Notes under the pieces: model-generated | The model's input: only the letters and a program-made list of their open reading frames with translations | Databases searched by the model: none | Told to the model about the DNA's origin: nothing | From: CAZTDD01 sp964612675 | GTDB taxonomy: Bacteria > Hinthialibacterota > Hinthialibacteria > Hinthialibacterales > JAKPRU01 | Reading direction: 5' to 3' | Length of the DNA: 59,025 nt | Assembly (NCBI GenBank): GCA_964612675.1 | Contig: CAZTDD010000027.1 | Span: 1-59,025 of the forward strand | Made by a program: the position numbers and the translations under genes | Shown here: positions 50,733 to 58,500 of the stretch, one piece after another | Position numbering within the stretch: position 1 is the stretch's first letter | Layout: each line of letters begins with the position of its first letter

Positions 50733-51455
50733 TCATTCCGCTCCCCATGCCATGACCGCACGGTTCAGCGCCTGTTCGACCCAATACTTGCCCTGCGACA
50801 GTGCCGGACGTCGATGGCCGGGAAGGATCTGATCCACCGGCATACGCGCGAGACGCTTGAGACTCGCCACATACGCCTTCGGATCGAAATCGATACTGCC
50901 CGACCAGCCCAGGCTGCCGGATTCCGCCACCAGATCGCCGGTCACCCAAACGCTTCGTTCATTCCACACAAACGAATACACAGCCGATCCTTCCGCATGG
51001 CCCGGCATGTGGAAGGCCCGGATATCGAGATCGCCAACCAGTATTGTATCCCCGTCCTCGAAACGAATATCCGCCGCGCAGGGAACGAACTCCTTGTGAT
51101 ACAAATACGGACAAGTGCGTTCGTCGCCGGTCTCGATCGCCTCCGCGCAGATTGGATGAGCCACAATCTTGATACCGCGATCTTTCAGCAAATGCGCCCC
51201 GGCCGCGTGATCATAATGGGAATGAGTCAGAAAACAATGAGTAACTTTACTCGGGTCCAAATCCCACCCGCGCATGTTCATGCAGATTTGTTCAAACGAC
51301 GCGCCGTTGCCGCAGTCGAACAACACAATCCGATCCCCAAGATCGACCGCAAATACATTGCTGTCGACATACTCGCAGTCGGGGCTGAACCACTCGGTGT
51401 ATGTCAGGTAACAGTCTTGGCTTCCAATCAGGTAGATGCCGGGTATAATCTGCAT
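50733..51455 (-). CDS. Metallo-beta-lactamase-fold hydrolase
   Basis: 240 residues from the ATG at 51455, with AAGGAG seven bases upstream. All metal ligands of the fold are present: THSHYDHAAGAHLL (HxHxDH), the histidine in MPGHAEGSAVYSF, the aspartate in WVTGDLVAESG and the last histidine in ILPGHRRPAL. The glyoxalase-II/general hydrolase type is likelier than a beta-lactamase, since no signal peptide is present. Substrate unknown. Divergent from the DUF362 gene. Confidence 0.92.
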   Translation of the reverse strand: MQIIPGIYLIGSQDCYLTYTEWFSPDCEYVDSNVFAVDLGDRIVLFDCGNGASFEQICMNMRGWDLDPSKVTHCFLTHSHYDHAAGAHLLKDRGIKIVAHPICAEAIETGDERTCPYLYHKEFVPCAADIRFEDGDTILVGDLDIRAFHMPGHAEGSAVYSFVWNERSVWVTGDLVAESGSLGWSGSIDFDPKAYVASLKRLARMPVDQILPGHRRPALSQGKYWVEQALNRAVMAWGAE

Positions 51456-51558
51456 GACGTTTCTCCTTGACGAATCGACAGATCGGGACTTCGTCGTACG
51501 TTCGTTCGTTGATCGTATGATGTAAACTCCTTTGTGAACGAATTGGAAGGAACCACTC

Positions 51559-52839
51559 ATGTCACAATCCAGCGTTGCCATCTTGAAAACGTCCCCGGCC
51601 ACGGTGCTGCGGGACTACCATGAGTTACTCAACCTTGCCGGATACCAGGACATTGTCGCGAAAGACACCGACACCGCCCTGAAGGTCAACATCAGCTGGC
51701 ACTTCTTCTTTCCCGCCAGTTCGACCACACCGTGGCAGCTGGAAGGCGTCATCCGCGCGATGAAAGAGGACGGCTACGATCCCGGTTTGATCCACGCCTG
51801 CCACAACCGCACCGTGGTTATCGACGCCCATTTGGGAGAGCGGGAGAACAAACAGGTCAATGTTGTCGAGGATCATGGATTGCGCAATATCCATTTGTAT
51901 GAAGGTGAAGAATGGATCGATATTCGCGATGCTGTCGGCGATCTAGCAAAGGATTTTTTGTGTCTGAATGAGGTGTATCCGAAGGGGTTTTCGATACCCA
52001 AACGGTTTATCGGCGAGAATATTATTCAGCTGCCTACTGTAAAAACCCACGTGTTTACCAAAACCACGGGTGCGATGAAAAACGCGTTCGGCGGACTCCT
52101 CAACGAGCATCGGCATTGGACCCATCCGGTCATCCACGAAACCCTGGTCGATCTGCTGATGATTCAGAAGAAGATTCATCGCGGTGTATTTGCTGTAATG
52201 GACGGAACGTTTGCGGGAGACGGTCCCGGGCCGCGTTGTATGACACCGTATGCGAAAAACGTGATTCTTGCTTCGGCGGATCAGGTCGCTATCGATGCGG
52301 TCGCGGCGAAGCTGATGGGATTCGATCCGATGGAGATCAAGTTCATTCGTCTGGCGCATGATATGGGACTCGGCTGTGGCGATCCGCGCGAAATTGAAAT
52401 TGTAGGCGACCAGGAAGCGGCACAGGAAAATTGGAATTTTGTCGGGCCGTTTCAAAAAATGACATTCGCGTCGAGCATGCAGCACAAGATTTATTGGGGT
52501 CGGCTGAAAAACGTTCTCGAATGGTCACTCAAAACATGGATGGCTCCGTGGTCGTATATCGCCAGCGTCGTGTATCACGATATTTACTGGTATCCGAAAA
52601 ACAGCAACCGTCAAGTTCGGCAGGCACTTCAAAGCCCGTGGGGGCATTTATTCCACAATTGGGAAAAATTACAACCCGATGAAAACGGTTGGCCTGCTGT
52701 CGGCGAACCGCCGCCGGATTTGGTTCGTCGAACGGGGCGGCATATTTTGACCGGTTTCAAAGTTCTCGGTACCTGTATTTGCAAAGCCCCCGAATTTGCC
52801 GCGCGAAAACGAAGAAAGACCACCCGCCCGGAATCGTGA
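51559..52839 (+). CDS. DUF362 protein
   Basis: 426 residues. DUF362 features: the N-terminal VAILKTSPATVLRDYHELLN, ALKVNISWHFFFPASSTTPW, the central NIIQLPTVKTHVFTKTTGAM followed by KNAFGGLLNEHRHWTH, and FAVMDGTFAGDGPGPRCMTP. DUF362 members are often near iron-sulfur proteins, but this one has no CxxCxxC ferredoxin motif; its C-terminal 110 residues are Trp-rich instead. AAGGAACC precedes the ATG. Function unknown; no partner gene nearby. Confidence 0.85.
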   Translation: MSQSSVAILKTSPATVLRDYHELLNLAGYQDIVAKDTDTALKVNISWHFFFPASSTTPWQLEGVIRAMKEDGYDPGLIHACHNRTVVIDAHLGERENKQVNVVEDHGLRNIHLYEGEEWIDIRDAVGDLAKDFLCLNEVYPKGFSIPKRFIGENIIQLPTVKTHVFTKTTGAMKNAFGGLLNEHRHWTHPVIHETLVDLLMIQKKIHRGVFAVMDGTFAGDGPGPRCMTPYAKNVILASADQVAIDAVAAKLMGFDPMEIKFIRLAHDMGLGCGDPREIEIVGDQEAAQENWNFVGPFQKMTFASSMQHKIYWGRLKNVLEWSLKTWMAPWSYIASVVYHDIYWYPKNSNRQVRQALQSPWGHLFHNWEKLQPDENGWPAVGEPPPDLVRRTGRHILTGFKVLGTCICKAPEFAARKRRKTTRPES

Positions 52840-52886
52840 GACGATACTCAATCGCGAAGGAAGGGAACAAAAAGAACGCACCGTTC

Positions 52887-52988
52887 ATTGTCTAAATCAG
52901 GATGGTCCGGATGGAAGGATATTCGGGATGGGTTTGAGAAAGTTGTTATCCTGCTCATCCTTTTATCCTGGCTATCGTGATTCTGACA
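52887..52988 (+). repeat. 102-base repeat, copy A
   Basis: Matches copy B (53791-53892) at all but about six positions, with a perfect central block ATGGAAGGATATTCGGGATG through GTTATCCTGCTCATCCTT. The ends are imperfectly inverted (TGTCTAAATC near the start, GATTCTGACA at the end), so each copy is a weak palindrome. It stands 50 bases after the DUF362 gene; the remaining bases up to 53232 hold no gene. Confidence 0.88.
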
Positions 52989-53232
52989 GGTAGAAAGACG
53001 GACTCCATTTAACGGTGGACTGGGACGGAAAACCGATATTGGACCCGTCGCGTTGGTTCTGAAGGCGAAGCATAAGTCACCGTTCAGCTCGAAAACCGAG
53101 CAGATGAGATATACAATTAAGATAACAAAGCGGGCAAGTGGGTGATCGCATTGGCCGACGCGCAGCGTTGGTTCAACGGAAGACATCACCAGCAATTTGC
53201 CGGAACCAATGATACGAAAGGAGGCATCTACG

Positions 53233-53451
53233 ATGGAGTCGGGAACCTTGCAGAACGCCCTTGATGCCGTGGACGCTTTGGGTCCCGAGGATCAGAGGTT
53301 CTTGGTTGAACTTGTGAGTCGCCGGCTGGCCGAGCACCGGCGGGCGGAGATTTCGAGAAACGCCGACGAAACGCTGCAAGCAGTACGCGACGGGAGTGCG
53401 AGTGTTGGGACAGTTGACGATCTCCGGAAAGACCTTTTGGGGGATGCATGA
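53233..53451 (+). CDS. Antitoxin of second toxin-antitoxin pair
   Basis: 72 residues from the ATG at 53233, with AAAGGAGG eight bases upstream. Sequence MESGTLQNALDAVDALGPED is followed by LVELVSRRLAEHRRAEISRN and a C-terminal ADETLQAVRDGSASVGTVDD, then LRKDLLG. This is the usual pattern of small antitoxins for RelE/YafQ-like toxins: a helical N-terminus and a toxin-embracing C-terminus. The toxin start overlaps its stop by four bases. Confidence 0.83.
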   Translation: MESGTLQNALDAVDALGPEDQRFLVELVSRRLAEHRRAEISRNADETLQAVRDGSASVGTVDDLRKDLLGDA

Positions 53452-53732
53452 GGAAACTGGCATGGCACAACAGTTTTCGAAGGGCTTTCAACCGCTGTAC
53501 GGAGAACAATCCAGCGCTCCGAGGCAAGGTCCTCGATGTGTTGAAGAGAATGGCTGAAAATCCCTTCGATCCCCGGCTGAGAACGCACAAGCTTCACGGC
53601 CGATTAGAAGGTTTGTGGGCCTCCTGGGTGGAATATGACTACCGGATTGTTTTTGCTTTTGAATCAAGGTCCGACACGAACGAGGATCTGATTGTCCTTA
53701 TCGATTTGGGCAAAGACGATGAGGTGTATTAG
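53448..53732 (+). CDS. RelE/YafQ-type toxin
   Basis: 94 residues. LAWHNSFRRAFNRCTENNPA, RMAENPFDPRLRTHKLHGRL, GLWASWVEYDYRIVFAFESR and a final LIVLIDLGKDDEVY match RelE-superfamily mRNA interferases: the basic KLHGRL, the YRIVF strand and the closing DEVY. In many relatives the last motif is G-x-H-D-E-V-Y; the histidine is replaced here (GKDDEVY), which may weaken catalysis. The module lies between the two 102-base repeats. Confidence 0.88.
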   Translation: MRKLAWHNSFRRAFNRCTENNPALRGKVLDVLKRMAENPFDPRLRTHKLHGRLEGLWASWVEYDYRIVFAFESRSDTNEDLIVLIDLGKDDEVY

Positions 53733-53790
53733 ACACCAAAGACGCTGTCTTCGCTTGTCGGAACTCCACGCGAAACATAAGGGGTCACCA

Positions 53791-53892
53791 ATTGTCTGAA
53801 TCCAGATGGTCCGGATGGAAGGATATTCGGGATGGGTTTGAGAAAGTTGTTATCCTGCTCATCCTTCAATCCTGGCTATCCTGATTCTGACA
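53791..53892 (+). repeat. 102-base repeat, copy B
   Basis: Direct copy of 52887-52988, about 94% identical, 904 bases apart start to start and in the same orientation. Its inverted ends are a little better than those of copy A (TGTCTGAATC/GATTCTGACA). Confidence 0.88.
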
Positions 53893-54209
53893 AACACCAG
53901 CCATGTTCTCCACGGGTCGGCCCGATTGCTCGGATTCGTCCTATCAAAAACAATCGGGGCGAGGTTGCCCAAACAAGACTCTCTCCGCCGCCACATTACT
54001 TCGTCCCTTCAGGACTTGCATGAATCCGTCGTTTTCTTTCTCCAGGGGCGTTGCCCACTGGCTATCGTACTTCACCCCGTTGGGGTGAAACACAAGAAAT
54101 CCCGCCTCTTGTGCGTTTCGCACGCGGGTAACGATCCATTACACCGCAACTCTTCTGAAATATCCTATGTCTTCTGAAATAGCCTATTGACACGCTGCAT
54201 CCGGGGGAG
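53893..54209. other. Intergenic region with a CCCCGTTGGGG hairpin
   Basis: About 320 bases. Near 54046-54095 the string GGGCGTTGCCCACTGGCTAT is followed by TTCACCCCGTTGGGGTGAAA, a pair of small hairpins of a type that recurs as intergenic repeats in many bacteria. No gene or RNA is recognised. Confidence 0.5.
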
Positions 54210-54392
54210 GGATAATCCTACTGTCATCGAGTTGAGCAAGTAGCGAGTTCGCTGCTGGGAGGGCGAGCCTCCCGGCGAGCCGAAAAGCATACTTTGTTGG
54301 GAGGGCGAGCCTCCCGGCGAGCCGGACAGTATCCGAAACTCGGCTCAGCAGGAGCTTCGCCCTCCCGACTCAATGACATCGAGGATAATCCT
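54210..54392. mobile_element. MITE-like element 2
   Basis: Ends TGTCATCGAGTTGAG (from 54222) and ACTCAATGACATCG (to about 54381) match those of element 1. Inside are two direct copies of GGGAGGGCGAGCCTCCCGGC followed by GAGCCG and one inverted copy (CGGCTCAGCAGGAGCTTCGC then CCTCCC). GGATAATCCT flanks it at 54210-54219 and 54383-54392, but this sequence is nearly self-complementary and may be part of the inverted ends. It stands about 110 bases before the WD40 gene. Confidence 0.7.
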
Positions 54393-54499
54393 GCAATTGG
54401 ATTTCTGTCTTACCCGGAAGCGTTTTCTCAGAGGGTTGTGTATTCGTTTTTTGCCTCTGCCTTCCACAACATAGTCGTTCAGAAATCAGAGGGTGTGCT

Positions 54500-55561
54500 A
54501 TGAACGTTGATCCATTCAAATCAGACCAGGTGTCAAGGCGCTCTTTCGCTGATTGCCAAAATGAGCTAATAAGAGATCAGAATAGAAAACTCGTACCAGT
54601 TCCCGTTGGATTCTCAAAGTCTCTAACCGAGATCAGAACATTTTTGTTCATTTATTTTATTGCATTGGTGGTTCTTCCCGGAACGATTCCGGTGAGCGCC
54701 CAAATCCGGACTTTCAATCACCCACACCCGGTCTTATGCGTGGATTTCTCCCCGGACGGAACGCAGATCCTGACCGGTTCAGGACGTTATGCGAGACTGT
54801 GGGATTTGAACAGCGGAGCTGAGATTCACCAATTTACCCTGGGAGACAGTGTTTATACGTATTACGTGACCTCCCTGTCGTTTTCACCGGACGGTAGTCG
54901 CGTCGTTTTGGCGAATAACAATGGGAGTGTCTGCATTTCTAGCGCTGTATCCGGCAACAGGATAATTCTCTTTAGCGCGGCAAGTTTGAGCTCGGTCAAC
55001 AGCGTTGTTTTTTCGCCGGACGGGGCCAAAGTTTTGACTGGGATTAATGACCATACGGCTAAGCTCTGGGACGCGGTGACAGGTAATCTTCTACGTACGT
55101 TTTCTGGTCATACTACAAGTGTCACCTCAGTAGCTTTCTCTCCAGACGGAACCAGGGTCTTAACGGGTAGCAATGATTGTACCGCAAAACTGTGGGAAAC
55201 AGCCAGCGGAGAGCTACGTCGGACCTTGATCACGCCTGGATCTTCGGTCTATTCCGTTGCGTATTCACCAAGTGGCGAGCAGGTTCTGACTGGCGGATTC
55301 GGTTTGCCAGGAACGAGATTGTGGGGTCTTTCGACTGGAGACATAATCCAGACATACATATCCGAAAGTAGTAGGTCTGCGAGGTTTTCCCCAGACGGCA
55401 GCAAGATTTTGACAGGGGGACAGCATGGGGCGTACCTGTGGGCTAAGCAGACGGGAGCTCTAATTCACAAATTCTCACCCGCGAAGATGGGTTCCGTGGC
55501 TTTTTCCCCCGATGGTACAAAAGTCTTGACGGGCGACTACAATGGGAACGCAAATGTCTGA
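54500..55561 (+). CDS. WD40 seven-blade propeller, 5' part of a giant secreted protein
   Basis: 353 residues up to an in-frame TGA. A long N-region precedes a signal-type helix (TFLFIYFIALVVLPGTIPVS). Then come seven WD40 units, each with FSPDGxxxLTG: ARLWDLNSG, SVCISSAVSG, AKLWDAVTG, AKLWETASG, TRLWGLSTG, AYLWAKQTG and ANV-TGA-DARE. The seventh unit lacks only the Trp of its Trp-Asp pair, where the TGA stands. The propeller therefore needs readthrough or reversion to close. Such propellers make protein contacts. GAGGGTG lies five bases before the ATG. Confidence 0.85.
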   Translation: MNVDPFKSDQVSRRSFADCQNELIRDQNRKLVPVPVGFSKSLTEIRTFLFIYFIALVVLPGTIPVSAQIRTFNHPHPVLCVDFSPDGTQILTGSGRYARLWDLNSGAEIHQFTLGDSVYTYYVTSLSFSPDGSRVVLANNNGSVCISSAVSGNRIILFSAASLSSVNSVVFSPDGAKVLTGINDHTAKLWDAVTGNLLRTFSGHTTSVTSVAFSPDGTRVLTGSNDCTAKLWETASGELRRTLITPGSSVYSVAYSPSGEQVLTGGFGLPGTRLWGLSTGDIIQTYISESSRSARFSPDGSKILTGGQHGAYLWAKQTGALIHKFSPAKMGSVAFSPDGTKVLTGDYNGNANV

Positions 55562-58500
55562 GACGCTCGGGAACCCACACCGACCCACACGAATACTCCA
55601 ACTAATACGCCGATTGATACTCCGACCCCCACCCTAACACCAACAAACACACCAACTCCCACTCATACACCATCCTCAACCCCCACATTCACACCGACAA
55701 CTACACCAACCAATACGCCGACGTTCACACATACACCGACGCAGACGCCGACGAATACGCCAACCGCGACAAACACACCGACCAATACACCGACTCCGCC
55801 ACCCATGCCGTACAATGTACAGGCAGAAGTCGTCGGGGTCGTGGATCAAGATACAGGGTTGTTGCAGGTTTCCTGGACCTGCGACGAGAATCCCCACAAG
55901 TTCCGTGTAGCCCTGTTCAAAGAGGGAACCGCGCAGACCGAGTGGGCGGTCAATGGCATTACGCGAGAGACATCCCTGATGCTGGCCGGCCACGGAAGTT
56001 ATTACGCAACGGTTCGCAGCGAAACGACGGACGGCCGATTCAGCGATCCGGCCCGATCCAACGACGCAGGCTGGCATGGCCCGACTCCGACTCCCACAAA
56101 CACACCGACAAATACGCAGACTTCCACGGTGACACCGACTCACACACCGACACACACAAACACCCCGACCGACACGCCCACGTACACCCATACACCAACT
56201 CATACACCGACACACACGCCGACGGTTACGCCTACCCCAACACCCGCATTCGTTGAAGTTAGCGGTGTGGTCAAACGCGGCGATCAAATTGTCCCGAACG
56301 CCTCGGTGATTCTGAATAGCCGAGAAGCGATTACGGATGCTCTTGGTGTTTTCGAATTCTCTGAAGTCCCGCCCGGCGAGCACCCGATCACCGTCCATAC
56401 GGGCCTGGGAATCGAATATCAAGGCACGATTCATGTGGAAGAGAACCGCGACGCGATCATCGAACTGCCTCTGCCCACGTTCACTCCCACAGAGACGCCA
56501 ACCTACACACCGACATTCACATTGACCCCGACCTCCACACCAACCAATACTCCTACAGCGAGATCAACCCCTACAAACACTCCGACCGAAACGCCGACGT
56601 TCACCCATACTCCGACAAGCACGCCGACAAACACGATCACACCGACATTTACCGCGACCCAAACGCCGACAGAGACGTCAACACCGACACACACGCCGAC
56701 CTTCACACCGGAACCCGGCGTCCTAACCGGAGTAGTCTCGCGAGGCGGCTTTCCCGTCCCGAACGCGACGGTCTTTCTTGGTGCCTTCGGTGAGGTAGAA
56801 ACGAACGAGCGTGGCATCTTCCGATTCCAACAGGCAATTCCACCCGGTGAATATGACGTTCGAGTGATTACCGACCTGGGTGTGGAGTATACAGGGACAG
56901 TGACAGTCGTTTCGGGACAAAATCCGGTGATCGATCTTCCGCTGCCGACATTTACACCAACCAAGACACCAACACAGACGCCCACATACACGAATACACC
57001 GACATTCACGCCGAGGGAAACCGCAACTCCAACGCAACCGGCTACCGAAACACCGACACCAACCGAGGAAGCGACACCGACGTTCACCCCGACCCCGACA
57101 CACACCCCCACACCGCGTGAGTACGCCCTACGTTGGGATTTTGAAAATGACGGCGATTTCGAAGGCTGGATCACGCAGAACATTACCGGCACGGCTGTCG
57201 AAGGCGGAGTCCTCAAAGGCAAGGCAGAGACCAACGATCCGGTTATTCAACTCACACCGGTGGGGATTGCGGCGGAATATGTCGACGCTATTGCGTTTCG
57301 TATCAAAACAAATCGAGTCACGAAATGCCAGGTGTTTATCGGAACACAAAACGGACAAAACTCGTTCAAACGCCTGGGAGATTATACAGTCTCCAGCCCC
57401 GGCGAGTTCAATACGCTCACAGTCGCCCTTCACTCGCAGGTTACTACAACCGGAACGATCTTCCTGTTGCGCCTCGATCCCTCAGTCCACGCGGACGTTG
57501 AGTTTCAAATTGACTGGATCGGCCTGGTTTCGTCCGGGATTCCCACACCTACGCCTACCTCTACACCCAGTGAGACGCCTACGTTTACTCCTTCCCCGAC
57601 TCCACCGAAGGGGAATCTGACCCTCGTTGTTGTCTCCCGGAGCCGTCTCGAACGGCGCTACGGCAAAGAACGGGTGAGTATTTTCCTCTCAAAAATGAAC
57701 ACACTCCTGGACCACAACACAGTGCGCGGGGAAATTGTCGATTTGGATGTCAATCCTTCGCTGCGGAATCTCTTCCAGGAATGGGATGCAAGTACACAAA
57801 GACTGACAACCGCGACCGCCGCGCAGCGCGAGGAGAATATCCTGAAAGCGAACCTCGCCGCCACTGCGATCAAAACGATTGTGGGCAACCAGCGTGACAA
57901 AGTTCGGAACGAATCGGTTGAGTATCTTCTTCTGGTCGGCTCAGACGAAATTATCCCGCATTATCGATTGCCGGATCTCTCGCGCTCGAAACATACTGAA
58001 TCGAATTATGTTTTCGACCCGACCCACCCGATGGGGGCCGCGCTAAAAGCCAACTACATACTGATGGACGATTTCTACGCGGACGCATCGCCGAAATTGT
58101 ATCAGATTCTTGATCGGGAGTTTTATCTGCCGGATCTCAAGATGGGGCGGTTGATCGAAACGCCGGAAGAGATGGGTGCGGTTATCGATGCGTACCTTGC
58201 GCTGGACGGGAAAGTTCATTTTGACAAAGCGTTTGTTGGTGGCAGCGACATCCTGACAAATGGAGCGAATCGGGCAAAAACCATATTAGAGAAGGATCTC
58301 GGACAGGTAGAAACTCTGCGAGAAGGCGGGACCGATCCGTTCGAGGTTGTGGACGGACTTAATCGGGGAAACACGATCAACGTACTCGGTCTCCACGGGG
58401 ATCATTCGACGATTTACCGGCAGGGAACCGGGGCTCATTTGACCGCACAACGACTAGGGCAGTTTGTATCCGATGAGAATGTTCGCGGGAGCATTGTGCT

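Noticed and set aside
54294..54503. Short frame reading LGGRASRRAG and GSAGASPS
   Set aside because: Translation of the palindromic core of MITE-like element 2, a common false gene in repeat-rich genomes.
55559..55561. UGA read as Trp throughout (alternative genetic code)
   Set aside because: TGA terminates several intact genes here (flgH, flgI, purB, purB's upstream partner), so the standard code applies.
55676..57234. Minus-strand open frames rich in Cys/Arg/Gly and in alternating Val-Gly (55676-56434, 56503-57234)
   Set aside because: They are the reverse of the ACA/CCG-rich Thr-Pro linkers; the low-complexity composition is dictated by the plus-strand repeat.
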